Shown: piece by piece, positions 25,817-36,315 of the stretch
Layout: each line of letters begins with the position of its first letter
How positions within the stretch are numbered: position 1 is the first letter of the stretch
From: Glycomyces sp. TRM65418
GTDB lineage: Bacteria; Actinomycetota; Actinomycetes; Mycobacteriales; Micromonosporaceae
NCBI RefSeq assembly: GCF_019710475.1
Contig: NZ_JAJFAX010000001.1
Span: forward strand, 744,001-808,000
DNA: 64,000 nucleotides
Reading direction: 5' to 3'
The notes under the pieces: generated by a model
What the model saw: only the letters and a program-made list of their open reading frames with translations
Told to the model about the DNA's origin: nothing
Databases searched by the model: none
Translations under genes and position numbers: made by a program

Positions 25817-26353
25817 CTACTGGGCCCCGGCGGCCTTCAGCTCCGTCATCGTGAACAGGGCCTCGAGTTCGATCCCGGCGTCGGCCAGGTTCTTCGACCC
25901 GCCCGACTCGCGATCGATGACGCACACCGCCCGCTCGATGATCGCGCCGCGGTCCCGCAGCTCGGCCACCGAGTCGAGGATCGCGCCGCCCGAGGTGACC
26001 ACGTCCTCCACGATGAACAGGTGCCGGCCCTCGACCTCGCCGCCCTCCGCGAGGCGGCAGGTGCCGTAGGTCTTGGCCTGCTTGCGCACGAAGAGGGCCG
26101 GCAGGCCGGTCAGCTGCGACAGCATGGTCGCGATCGGGATGCCGCCCGTCTCCAGGCCCGCCAGCGCGTCCACCCCGTGCGCGGGCACCATCGGCGCGAG
26201 CGCCTCGGCGATGCGCCGCAGCAGGACCGGGTCGGACTCGAACAGGTACTTGTCGAAGTACTCGTGCGCCACCACGCCGGACCTGAGGGTGAACTCACCG
26301 GTCAGGTGCGAGCGGTTGAAGATGTCGCGAGCGAGGTCGGAGTCGTTGCTCAT
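25817..26353 (-). CDS. pyrE: Orotate phosphoribosyltransferase
   Basis: A 178-residue type I phosphoribosyltransferase that makes OMP from orotate and PRPP, the fifth step of pyrimidine synthesis. The PRPP motif is F-I-V-E-D-V-V-T-S-G-G-A near residues 117-128. The flexible loop (R-K-Q-A-K-T-Y-G-T) carries the catalytic Lys. The ATG at 26353 is used because the conserved start M-S-N-D-S-D-L-A lies there; the frame is open upstream to 26419 but overlaps the neighbouring gene. The other pyr genes are not here. It lies 25 bases after the PhyH gene and may be cotranscribed with it. Confidence 0.93.
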   Translation of the reverse strand: MSNDSDLARDIFNRSHLTGEFTLRSGVVAHEYFDKYLFESDPVLLRRIAEALAPMVPAHGVDALAGLETGGIPIATMLSQLTGLPALFVRKQAKTYGTCRLAEGGEVEGRHLFIVEDVVTSGGAILDSVAELRDRGAIIERAVCVIDRESGGSKNLADAGIELEALFTMTELKAAGAQ

Positions 26354-26378
26354 GGGCTCAGCCTGCCATCCGTCCCGG

Positions 26379-27257
26379 TCAGGGGCGCAGCGGCGGGTAG
26401 TCCGGGTCGAGGAGGTCACGCTCGGCCAGCCAGTTGTACAGCGGCGTCTCCTTCGGGTAGTGGCCCCACCCGTGGTCGCCGGTGGGCATGTGGCCGCCGA
26501 GCATCTGCTGCTGCACCGGGTCGAGGTCGTTCCACCACGGCTGCGAGGGCAGGTCCTCGACGAGGTCGCGGGCGCGGATCCAGCGCGGCGTGAACCCGAA
26601 GAACGCGACCTTGCGGGTCAGGTCCGAGTAGTTGTCCGAGCGCGCGTGCCAGATGCGGCGGTCGAAGAACATGACGTCGCCGGCGTTGCCGGTGACCTCG
26701 ATGGCGCCTTCGGGGTCGGGCCACTCCATGTCGCGGCGCGGCGGGCCGTCGATCCGGTTCCACTTGTGGGAGCCGGGGATGATCTTGGTGTTGCCGCGGC
26801 CCTCCTCGGAGAGGTCGGTGAAGAAGTACGCGAGCTTGACCGACAGGCGCGGGCGCGGCTCGGTCTCGGTCTCGCGGTTCTGGCGACCGCCGTCCTGGTG
26901 CCATTCGAAGCGGAACGGGCGCTTGCCCTCGATCGGCGGGTGCTTGTCCACATGGGAGTGATAAACGTGGAAGTTCCAGCCGAGGACGGACCACACGTAG
27001 TGGAAGGTCCTGGGGTGGTTCAGGAGGAACGCGAGCTCCGGGCAGGAGGTGACGGCGTCGAGTCGGTGCATGGCACCCTCGGGGCTGAGCCGTCCGGCCT
27101 CCTTCTCGACTTCGTACACGCGGTCCAGGGCGTCGTTGCAACGCTTGATCTCGTCGGCGTCGAGCGCGCCGCGGATCATCAGGTAGCCGTCGCGATCGAA
27201 GGCTTCTCGCTGCTCGGGGGTGAGAGCTGCGGCACCGACCGATGTCAATGCGGTCAT
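26379..27257 (-). CDS. Phytanoyl-CoA dioxygenase (PhyH) family oxygenase
   Basis: A 292-residue Fe(II)/2-oxoglutarate dioxygenase of the PhyH family (same fold as ectoine hydroxylase and many natural-product hydroxylases). The iron ligands are His120 and Asp122 in E-W-H-Q-D-G-G and His204 in I-W-H-A-R-S-D-N; Arg215 should bind 2-oxoglutarate. The substrate is unknown: no CoA, ectoine or biosynthesis gene is next to it. AAAGG lies seven bases before the ATG. Two small dyads precede it, CGTCTA-N2-TAGACG at 27290-27303 and weak GCGCT/CGCTT sites further up. It probably heads a transcript that includes pyrE. Confidence 0.88.
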   Translation of the reverse strand: MTALTSVGAAALTPEQREAFDRDGYLMIRGALDADEIKRCNDALDRVYEVEKEAGRLSPEGAMHRLDAVTSCPELAFLLNHPRTFHYVWSVLGWNFHVYHSHVDKHPPIEGKRPFRFEWHQDGGRQNRETETEPRPRLSVKLAYFFTDLSEEGRGNTKIIPGSHKWNRIDGPPRRDMEWPDPEGAIEVTGNAGDVMFFDRRIWHARSDNYSDLTRKVAFFGFTPRWIRARDLVEDLPSQPWWNDLDPVQQQMLGGHMPTGDHGWGHYPKETPLYNWLAERDLLDPDYPPLRP

Positions 27258-27289
27258 CTCAATGCCTTTCCGGTTTCCAGGGGATGTGT

Positions 27290-27303
27290 CGTCTATCTAG
27301 ACG
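27290..27303. promoter_or_regulatory. 6-2-6 palindrome upstream of PhyH gene
   Basis: CGTCTA, two bases, TAGACG: a perfect palindrome 33 bases before the start codon, in the 219-base gap. Two LacI-like half-symmetric sites (27351-27359, 27389-27400) lie further upstream and are weaker. A regulator is not adjacent. Confidence 0.35.
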
Positions 27304-27476
27304 TCTCATCCTCCTTCATGGGTTGCACCGCGGAAGGCGGAAAATCAGGCAAGCGCTCCGCGGCGTTCTTTATGGAAGAGATTAGATGCGAACGCTTCCG
27401 ATGTGCCGGAGGAATGCTCGAAGTCGTACGGGAACTCGCGGAAAATCCGCGGATTCACCGCTATTCGGGCGATTCC

Positions 27477-29147
27477 TCAGCCTTCGAAGATATCAGTGAT
27501 CGGGTCGAGCCAGCTGAGATCGGGGCTCCAGCCCCAATCGAGGCTCGTGAGGTAGTTGACGCCGACCATGAAGAGGAAGATCCCGGTCCCCAGGTGGGCG
27601 AGCCGGGCGGTCTTGCGTTTGGCGTGGAGCCAGCGGCCCCAGAGGATGCCCCCCGCGACGCGGATGAGGAAGAACAGCCCGATGGCCACCGCGAGCACGA
27701 ACAGGTAGCTGAACACCTGGGTGCGCATGGAGTCGAGGCCGTTCGTGAGCGTCTGCAGCAGCCACATGACGAGCGAGAACAGGCCGCCGATGACCGAGAA
27801 CTCGAAGCCCTTGGCGAGGGACCCGGGCGGGCCGAGGAGCGGCGGGCGGTCCTCCTTCTCGGCGGCGCGGTCGTCGGGTTCGGCGGGGTCGGTGGCGAGG
27901 CGCAGGCGCGGCAGCTCCCCGCGGCCGGCGGGCGAGACGGGACCGGCGGAGCGGCCGGGCTGGAACGAACCCTGCTCGGGGACGCGGACGCGCCCCGCGA
28001 CCGGCTTGTCCGGCACGGCCTTCGTCGGGGACATGCCCGCTTCCATGACGCGGGTGCCGTCCACGGGCACGGCGGCCGGGGAGGCGACCACCGTGGGCGG
28101 GGCGACCTGGTGCTGGTCGATGCGGCGGGTCGCGCCGCCGACGCCCGGGGCGTCGAGCCGCCGGGTGGCGTCCGCTACCGGGAACGCGCCGTTCCCGGCC
28201 GAGTAGCCGAGGGTCCAGTCGACGCCGAGGTCGGGCACGTTCGAGCGGGCCACGACGGCGCACAGCTCGTTGATCCAGCGCGGCAGCTCCTCGGTGCGGG
28301 GCCGGTTGTTCGGGTCGTCGTCGAGCGGCGCGGTGAGCAGCTCCCGCAGGCGCGGGTTGGACTCCAGCACGGGGTGGCGACGCAGCCGCGCCCACGGCAC
28401 CGACTGCTCCTGCCCCGGCGAGTCGGTGCGGGCGCTCGCGCCGGTGACGAGGTAGAACGCGATCGAGCCGAACCCGTGCACGTCGTACGCGGGACCCACG
28501 CTCCCCCGGTGCGCTTCGGGACCGGCGGTCTCGCGGGTGTACGCGATGGTGGTCAGGTGCGCCGGGGTGTAGTAGCGGGCGCCCGTGAAGTCGATGACCT
28601 TCGCCGAGCCGTCGGGGCCGATGATCACGTTGGCGGGCTTGAGGTCCATGTGCAGCACCGGGTGCACGCCGACCGGCGGGTGGTGCATCGCGTTCATGAC
28701 CGTCGCGACCGACCGGAGCGTGCGGGCGGCGTCCACGCGGCCGAGCCGCCGCTGGAGGAGCTGGCGCAGGTCGTGGCCGGGCAGGTACTCGAGGACCTGG
28801 AACGGGACCGGGTCGCCTTGCGGCGCTTGGCCTGGCGGGTGCGGCAGGCGGCCGTAGAACGCGTCGATGCGGCGGCAGATGGAGCCGACGTCGCGGCCGT
28901 GGAGGTCCATGAGGACCGCGTCGCCCTTGTCCCAGGAGCGGAACTGGTGCTCACGCGTGTCGTGCGGGTTGATGCGCAGGACCTTCACCGAGAGCGGCGC
29001 CGAGGAGATCCCCGCCGACACGCGAACGGCCTGGTACACGTCGGCCTGACCGCCCGAGCCGAGCAGACCGGTCAGCCGGTAGCTCTGCTCGGAGCCCGGC
29101 AGCGGATCGGCCGGGCCGCAGACGAGGTCGACGGTGGCGTTCGACAT
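27477..29147 (-). CDS. Atypical Ser/Thr kinase with C-terminal membrane domain
   Basis: A 556-residue protein: a kinase domain (about 15-290), a long Pro/Arg-rich linker with A-T-R-R-L-D and T-R-V-M repeats, and a C-terminal membrane region (about 440-535) of three or four helices. The glycine loop G-S-G-G-Q-A-D-V-Y and the Lys in L-S-V-K-V-L are present. The catalytic loop reads H-M-D-L-K-P-A-N, so the usual Arg is Met, and the DFG motif is D-F-T-G. Both are unusual; Asp and Asn needed for catalysis remain. Membrane placement after, not before, the linker differs from PknB. The ATG at 29147 has AAGGA upstream; the frame runs open to 29252. Substrate unknown. Confidence 0.8.
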   Translation of the reverse strand: MSNATVDLVCGPADPLPGSEQSYRLTGLLGSGGQADVYQAVRVSAGISSAPLSVKVLRINPHDTREHQFRSWDKGDAVLMDLHGRDVGSICRRIDAFYGRLPHPPGQAPQGDPVPFQVLEYLPGHDLRQLLQRRLGRVDAARTLRSVATVMNAMHHPPVGVHPVLHMDLKPANVIIGPDGSAKVIDFTGARYYTPAHLTTIAYTRETAGPEAHRGSVGPAYDVHGFGSIAFYLVTGASARTDSPGQEQSVPWARLRRHPVLESNPRLRELLTAPLDDDPNNRPRTEELPRWINELCAVVARSNVPDLGVDWTLGYSAGNGAFPVADATRRLDAPGVGGATRRIDQHQVAPPTVVASPAAVPVDGTRVMEAGMSPTKAVPDKPVAGRVRVPEQGSFQPGRSAGPVSPAGRGELPRLRLATDPAEPDDRAAEKEDRPPLLGPPGSLAKGFEFSVIGGLFSLVMWLLQTLTNGLDSMRTQVFSYLFVLAVAIGLFFLIRVAGGILWGRWLHAKRKTARLAHLGTGIFLFMVGVNYLTSLDWGWSPDLSWLDPITDIFEG

Positions 29148-29280
29148 GAGGCGGTCCTTCGCGCATGGAGGTTCGAACCCATAGCGTAACGCCCGGAATC
29201 CACTTCCCGCGGCCCCCGAGGCCGCCGCTGTACGCGGCGTCTCACGAGGCAACCGGGAGCGGCCCCTTCGTCGTGGCGGG

Positions 29281-29712
29281 TCAGCGGCTCGAACCCCAGG
29301 GGGTGTCGGTCGGCGAGGGCGAGGCGGGCGCGATCCCGCCGCCGTAGCCGCCGGCCTGGGACTGCTGGCCGTAGGAGCTGACGGGCGGGGCCGGGGCCTG
29401 GCTGGCGTTCATCGGCTCGAAGCCGCCGCCGGACTGCCCGGACTGCTGGGCCGGGACCCGCTCGAAACCGCCCGTCGCCGGCGCGGCGGGGGCGGCGGCG
29501 CCGCCTCGGCGGAGGAGCCACAGCGCCGGCGAGAACGCGATGCTGAGGACGCCGAAGCCGGTGGCCCAGCCGACGAGATCGGTCTCCTCCCGAAGGGTGA
29601 GCAGGTCGAAGTCGAAGAGGTTGAGCATCACCGACGTGGCGAGGAGCAGGAGCGCCGCGAGCAGCGTGCACACCTGGCAGATCTGGAGCAGAACGCGGAA
29701 AGCCTGAGACAT
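29281..29712 (-). CDS. Small membrane protein with Pro/Gly-rich tail
   Basis: A 143-residue protein I cannot assign. The first 75 residues contain two hydrophobic helices (about 8-30 and 45-65) separated by an acidic loop F-D-F-D-L-L-T-L-R-E-E-T-D. The rest is a low-complexity Ala/Pro/Gly/Gln tail, probably intracellular or disordered. It lies between the atypical kinase and rpiB on the same strand, and its tail resembles those phosphorylated in actinomycete signalling complexes; that link is inference. Length and composition are compatible with a kinase substrate or partner. Confidence 0.65.
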   Translation of the reverse strand: MSQAFRVLLQICQVCTLLAALLLLATSVMLNLFDFDLLTLREETDLVGWATGFGVLSIAFSPALWLLRRGGAAAPAAPATGGFERVPAQQSGQSGGGFEPMNASQAPAPPVSSYGQQSQAGGYGGGIAPASPSPTDTPWGSSR

Positions 29713-29789
29713 GTGCCGACGCTACCAACACGCGTCCAATGTCTCCAGAAGGGATCGACCGAGATCGGCTGGTTCCGGGGCGGCGCGAA

Positions 29790-29814
29790 GGCCCGGGGGC
29801 GTCGCCCCCGGGCC
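29790..29814 (-). terminator. Hairpin terminator after rpiB
   Basis: An 11-base-pair stem (29790-29800 with 29804-29814), extended with one bulge by a flanking CGCGA/TCGCG pair, 20 bases downstream of the rpiB stop. Confidence 0.65.
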
Positions 29815-29833
29815 TCGCGACGGCCTTCGCGGC

Positions 29834-30301
29834 CTAAGGCAGTTCGGGGAGTTCGTGGGTCGACTCCCACTCGGTGAGCATGTCGATGCGGCGCTGGTGC
29901 CGCTCGGCTCCCGAGAAGCCCTCGTCCACGAACGCGTCCGCGAAGCTCGCGGCCTCGTCGAGCGAGTGCATGCGACCGCCGATCGCGACCACGTTCGCGT
30001 CGTTGTGCTGGCGGCCGAGCTTCGCGGTCTCCACGCTCCACGCGAGGGCCGCGCGGCAGCCGGGGACCTTGTTCGCGGCGATCTGCTCGCCGTTGCCGGA
30101 GCCGCCGACGACGATGCCGAGGCTGCCCTCGTCCGCGACCACCTTCGCGGCGGTGTGGAGGCAGAACGGCGGGTAGTCGTCCTCGGGGTCGTACTGGTGC
30201 GGGCCCACGTCGACGACCTCGAAGCCGCGACCGGACAGGTGCTTCACCAGGTGGTCCTTGACTTCGAGACCGGCGTGGTCGGAACCGAGATAAATGCGCA
30301 C
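29834..30301 (-). CDS. rpiB: Ribose-5-phosphate isomerase B
   Basis: A 155-residue RpiB/LacAB-family isomerase interconverting ribose-5-phosphate and ribulose-5-phosphate in the pentose phosphate pathway. The start GTG (30301) gives the classic N-terminus V-R-I-Y-L-G-S-D-H-A-G and has GAGGG five bases upstream; a TTG at 30316 overlaps the upstream stop and is less likely. The active site has V-G-G-S-G-N-G-E-Q-I-A-A-N-K: the Cys of E. coli RpiB is replaced and the Glu in N-G-E is the probable base, as in the mycobacterial enzyme. It follows the DUF1015 gene after 11 bases, so the two share a transcript. Confidence 0.93.
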   Translation of the reverse strand: MRIYLGSDHAGLEVKDHLVKHLSGRGFEVVDVGPHQYDPEDDYPPFCLHTAAKVVADEGSLGIVVGGSGNGEQIAANKVPGCRAALAWSVETAKLGRQHNDANVVAIGGRMHSLDEAASFADAFVDEGFSGAERHQRRIDMLTEWESTHELPELP

Positions 30302-30312
30302 GATGACAGCCC

Positions 30313-31518
30313 TCAACCTTTCGGGAGTTCGACGATGGCGAGACCGGCGCGGGCCTTGGGCACGAACCAGGTCGACTTGCGCGGCATCTTCAGCCGCTGG
30401 AGGTTCACGTCGATGAAGTCGGGCACCGTGACCGGGGCGATGAGGACCGCCAGGTCGGCCTTGCCCGCGTCGACCTGCTCGGCGAGCCAGGAGGCCGGGT
30501 AGTCGCCGCCGACGTAGGTGATGCGCTTGTCCCCCGCGTCCCAGCCGAGCAGGCCGGTGAAGACCTCGTTCTCGACCTGCGTGTGGTCGAGCCGGTCCAC
30601 CACGGAACCCTCCGCGGCCGGGAACGCGATCTCCCAGGTGCGGCCCTGGCCGTAGACGACCACGGTGCCGCCCTCGGCGGGCGTCTGCGGCGGGCCCGCG
30701 ACCTCGGTCACCGAGGCGCCGATCTGGCCGATCTGCTCGACCAGCTGCGAAGCCGACCCGGGCAGGCCCTTGACGAGCCGGTGGTAGGGGCGGATGACGA
30801 CCGACTGCGGGGTGGTGATCACCGCGAGGAACCGGTCGAGCTCGCCGACCTGCGCGGCCAGCGAGCGGTGGTTGCCGTCGGCGACGATGAGGTCGCCGTC
30901 TCCGGCCAGCGCGGTGAGGGCCTCGCCCTCCTCGCCGCCGATCGCCCAGATCTCGTGCGCGCGGCCGGCCTCGTCCACGTCCGTCGCCACAGGCTCGCCC
31001 GCGGCGGCGATCGCGGCCTCGATCGCGGCGTGCAGCTCGTCGCCGCGGCTCGACTGGAGCAGCAGGACCGGGCTGAGCAGGTGGCGCAGGCGCTGGTTCA
31101 GCTCATTGCGCTGCTTGACCTTCTCGATGAAGACGTCCTCGTTGCGGATGACCTTGCCGGGCTCCTCCGCGGAGGAGGAGATCTCGGCGGTGTCGACCAT
31201 GCAGAACACGCCGTAGGCCACCGGCTCCTCGCCGCCGGAGATCCGGTAGGCGACGGCCACGTCGCCGAACGCCGCGAAGCGCCCGGCCTCCTTGAGGGCC
31301 GCGAGGCGCTCGGCCGCGGCAGGCAGGGCCTGCTCGAACGTCAAGCCCGCGGCCACCGCCTCGGGCGTGTGCGCGGGCATCTCGACGCCCAGCATGCTCG
31401 TGGGATTCGCCTCGATGATCCGGGTGATCTCGGTTTCGTCGGGGAACTCGTCGTAATTCTTCGCTCCAGTGTTTCCGGTGGAGAGCCAGGCCTGGTCGAT
31501 CGGGTGTGCAGCAGTCAC
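30313..31518 (-). CDS. DUF1015-family protein (SerK-like)
   Basis: A 401-residue DUF1015 protein. The family includes the archaeal ADP-dependent serine kinase SerK; actinobacterial members are not characterised as far as I know. The family signature V-A-D-G-N-H-R occurs near residue 210, and conserved R-N-E-D-V-F and P-Y-H-R-L-V blocks are present. The start is taken at GTG 31518 because actinobacterial homologues begin A-A-H-P-I-D-Q-A-W-L-S-T-G; the frame is open to 31596 but the extra residues have no support and overlap the pepN promoter region. It is divergent from pepN and coupled to rpiB, suggesting a role in sugar/amino-acid metabolism. Confidence 0.8.
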   Translation of the reverse strand: MTAAHPIDQAWLSTGNTGAKNYDEFPDETEITRIIEANPTSMLGVEMPAHTPEAVAAGLTFEQALPAAAERLAALKEAGRFAAFGDVAVAYRISGGEEPVAYGVFCMVDTAEISSSAEEPGKVIRNEDVFIEKVKQRNELNQRLRHLLSPVLLLQSSRGDELHAAIEAAIAAAGEPVATDVDEAGRAHEIWAIGGEEGEALTALAGDGDLIVADGNHRSLAAQVGELDRFLAVITTPQSVVIRPYHRLVKGLPGSASQLVEQIGQIGASVTEVAGPPQTPAEGGTVVVYGQGRTWEIAFPAAEGSVVDRLDHTQVENEVFTGLLGWDAGDKRITYVGGDYPASWLAEQVDAGKADLAVLIAPVTVPDFIDVNLQRLKMPRKSTWFVPKARAGLAIVELPKG

Positions 31519-31639
31519 GCCAAGAGCGTAATCGACCCGATCCGTCGCGGCCGTGGCCGCCGAGTGAACTCCCGGGATGTGACACACTTCTTTCATATCC
31601 GAACCCTTGAGGCTGGACCTCTACTGATCAGGAGGCACT

Positions 31640-34180
<2,541 letters not shown>

Positions 34181-34196
34181 TGCCGATGTGAGCCGC

Positions 34197-34244
34197 TTCG
34201 GGGCTCCGGGACCGCTGTTCACAACGGTGTCCCGGAGCCCCGAA
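34197..34244 (+). terminator. Hairpin terminator after pepN
   Basis: A perfect 16-base-pair stem (34197-34212 with 34229-34244) with a 16-base loop that pairs further (CCG/CGG), 16 bases after the pepN stop. Confidence 0.75.
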
Positions 34245-34317
34245 CGCTTCTCACGGCGTTGATAAGCTCGCCGCATTGCCCCCACCGCCTCCTCGGCGAT
34301 GAATGGAGAGAGCCGTC

Positions 34318-35274
34318 TTGTCCGCGCTTTTGCCGGTGGCCGTCCTGAGCGCCACCTTGGTCGCGTTGTTCGGGATCGTCCTGCCGCTCCTGCTGCTCGG
34401 GCCCATGCTCGCCTCGCGCACGCGCCCGCAGCCCCAGCAGCTGATGTTCGCCGTCGTCCTGCTCATCCCCACCGTGCTCGTCGGTTCGGGCTTCATGGCC
34501 TGGTGGGCGATCGACTGGCTGCGCCGCTACGACGTGCCCGCTCCCGAACTGGTCGGCATCGCGCTGGTCGCGGCGGCCGTGATCGGGTTGATGGCGCCGC
34601 TGCGGATGCCCAGCGGAAGCGGGCCGTTCTGGCTCAAGCCGCTCCTGGGCCTGGCCTCGGGCGTGCTCGTCCCGATGTCGATCATCGGGGCGATCGACGC
34701 GGGCCTCCACGAGGTGGCCGCGCTCGGCGTCGGCGTGATCGTCCTCGCGGTGCTCGTGGTCGGTTTCCGGATCGTCGCGAAGCCGCTCGCCGACCGGCGC
34801 CAGCTCAAGCGGGCGCGCAGCTCGGTGCGGCGGTTCGAGGGCCAGCTGGTCGACGTGGCCGACGCGGCCTGGAAGCTCTCCAGCGCCCGCGGCGACGCGA
34901 ACCGCATCGTGCTGACCTACAACGGCGAGTCCGGCGGACGGCAGGTCGGCGCGGCGCTCATGCTCAAGCGCGACATGGACTGGGTCCCGAAGGCCAAGGA
35001 GAACGAGGCGGCGGTGTTCGAACTGGCGAAGGGCCTGGGCGGTCACCCGACCGAGGCGGTCCTGGCGCAGCGGCAGATCGGCATGCCCGCGACGCTGACC
35101 ATGCGCATACCCGGCACGACGATCCTGTCGATCCGCGAGACGGTGGCCGACACGTTGTCGTGGGTCGAGTTCATCGGCAAGCTCGAACTCACCGACGCCG
35201 AGGGGCTGCTGAACCGGCAGTTCCCGGCCGCGGCCGAGAAGAACGGAGCCGTCGGGAACGGCAAGGCCGAGTAA
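34318..35274 (+). CDS. Uncharacterised four-helix membrane protein
   Basis: A 318-residue protein with four to five hydrophobic helices in the first 160 residues and a soluble C-terminal domain of about 150 residues (from R-Q-L-K-R-A-R-S-S-V onwards). I do not recognise the family. The C-terminal part has mixed alpha/beta composition and a run of Gly-Gly-rich turns (N-G-E-S-G-G-R-Q-V-G-A-A-L). The start is uncertain: TTG at 34318 has GGAGAG seven bases upstream, whereas an ATG at 34303 has none; TTG is preferred. It stands alone between pepN and the convergent DUF5130 gene, ending at a hairpin. Confidence 0.7.
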   Translation: MSALLPVAVLSATLVALFGIVLPLLLLGPMLASRTRPQPQQLMFAVVLLIPTVLVGSGFMAWWAIDWLRRYDVPAPELVGIALVAAAVIGLMAPLRMPSGSGPFWLKPLLGLASGVLVPMSIIGAIDAGLHEVAALGVGVIVLAVLVVGFRIVAKPLADRRQLKRARSSVRRFEGQLVDVADAAWKLSSARGDANRIVLTYNGESGGRQVGAALMLKRDMDWVPKAKENEAAVFELAKGLGGHPTEAVLAQRQIGMPATLTMRIPGTTILSIRETVADTLSWVEFIGKLELTDAEGLLNRQFPAAAEKNGAVGNGKAE

Positions 35275-35292
35275 GGCGGACGGCACGGCGAA

Positions 35293-35317
35293 GGCCCGGA
35301 AGCTCGGCTTCCGGGCC
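35293..35317. terminator. Convergent hairpin terminator
   Basis: GGCCCGGAAGC (35293-35303), TCG, GCTTCCGGGCC (35307-35317): an 11-base-pair stem between two converging genes. Confidence 0.75.
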
Positions 35318-35328
35318 TCGTCGTCGCG

Positions 35329-35763
35329 TTAGCTGCCGGCGGCGGTCTCCGCGAGCATCCGCAGGCCGGTGATGATGCCTCCGGAGAGCTGCCCGGCGCC
35401 GAAGGCGGCCTCCATCGAGAAGACCACGAGGGCCGCCGAGCGGTCCGGGATCTTCTCCTGGGCGACCTTGCCGGTCACGATCTCCAACTGCCGCTGCTCC
35501 GGTGAGACGGCGATGAGCACGGACCGGTCCGGGTCGGCGAGCTTGTCGTGCAGCGCCTCGGCCGCGCCCCGCACCGGGTCGTGCAGCGGACCGACGTAGA
35601 CGCTGTAGTGCAGTCCGCCGCCGTCGCGTTCGGCCGCGGCGAGGGCCTCGTCCAGGTGCAGGAGCTCCCGCACGTCGAACGGTCCTTCGAGCATGGGCTC
35701 CCGCACCTTCTCAGGGCTCTCGTCCACGCCTTCCACGATCGCGACCTGGTTACCACTTGCCAT
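35329..35763 (-). CDS. DUF5130-family protein (candidate aa3-oxidase accessory CtaI)
   Basis: A 144-residue DUF5130 protein, restricted to actinobacteria. Its core (residues 25-115) has the TPM-like alpha/beta pattern L-H-Y-S-V-Y-V-G... V-L-I-A-V-S-P-E-Q-R-Q-L-E-I-V-T-G, seen in proteins associated with membranes. GGGAGG five bases upstream sets ATG 35763, inside the end of the next gene (14-base overlap), so it is coupled to the small membrane protein. In Mycobacterium the equivalent genes next to pepN encode, as I recall, extra subunits (CtaI, CtaJ) of cytochrome aa3 oxidase. That role is inference here. No catalytic motif is visible. Confidence 0.75.
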   Translation of the reverse strand: MASGNQVAIVEGVDESPEKVREPMLEGPFDVRELLHLDEALAAAERDGGGLHYSVYVGPLHDPVRGAAEALHDKLADPDRSVLIAVSPEQRQLEIVTGKVAQEKIPDRSAALVVFSMEAAFGAGQLSGGIITGLRMLAETAAGS

Positions 35764-36010
35764 GCGCGCCTCCCTTGGGTCCACTGGCGACGGTCTCGCC
35801 TCGGTGCTCGCCGGACACGATCGCGGTCGCGCCGGACTCGTCGGCCACCGCGCCGTTGCGGGCGACGAACCACACGGGTTTGAAGTTGTAGGGATCGCCC
35901 GCGCGGTAGCGGGACTGCGGCCTCGGGTGGCGCAGGAAGATCACGGCGAAGACCGCGACCACAACCAGGATCGGGGCGCCGAACAGTATCAGCAAGTCCT
36001 GGAACGTCAT
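35750..36010 (-). CDS. Single-span membrane protein (candidate CtaJ)
   Basis: An 86-residue protein with one N-terminal helix (residues 5-28, L-L-I-L-F-G-A-P-I-L-V-V-V-A-V-F-A-V-I-F) followed by a basic then Gly-rich cytoplasmic tail with P-Y-N-F-K-P-V-W-F-V-A-R. GGGGGAG lies five bases before the ATG, a strong ribosome site. It overlaps the DUF5130 gene. Position, size and topology match the small subunit reported beside DUF5130 in mycobacterial cytochrome aa3 (CtaJ). Assignment from context and topology only. Confidence 0.7.
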   Translation of the reverse strand: MTFQDLLILFGAPILVVVAVFAVIFLRHPRPQSRYRAGDPYNFKPVWFVARNGAVADESGATAIVSGEHRGETVASGPKGGAHGKW

Positions 36011-36315
36011 GTTGCTCCCCCAATTACAGGTACAGGGTGACCTCGCCGATGTGCGGCCGGCGAGCGGGCGCCGCGGCCGGACCGGATGTGCGGCTGGCGA
36101 GCGGGCGCCGTGTCAGGCCATCAGACTAATCCAATTACGCCCCTCACATCGCCGCAGGTGGTGACTCGGCGCAGTCGGTCGCACCATAGGCCGGTCGCGT
36201 CGGTGAGCACGGCTTCGGACGCAGCGTGGCCCGCCGACCGGTCGCTCGGCGCAGATGCGGCGCGAAGGCCGCGCCGAGGCGACGCGAACGGCGGGCCCCG
36301 CCCGTCCGATGGCGG
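36011..36315. repeat. 26-bp direct repeat in DUF5130/HNH intergenic region
   Basis: The 305-base gap upstream of the oxidase-like pair contains a 26-base word at 36048-36073 repeated with one mismatch at 36085-36110 (period 37). Each copy runs GATGTGCGG to GGGCGCCG. The rest shows only short G+C dyads. No gene is apparent. The repeats sit 38-100 bases before the start at 36010, so they could be a tandem regulator site or a local duplication. Confidence 0.5.

Noticed and set aside
29168-29180. GGTTCGAACCC resembling a tRNA T-arm
   Set aside because: It lies in the kinase leader; the flanks give no cloverleaf.
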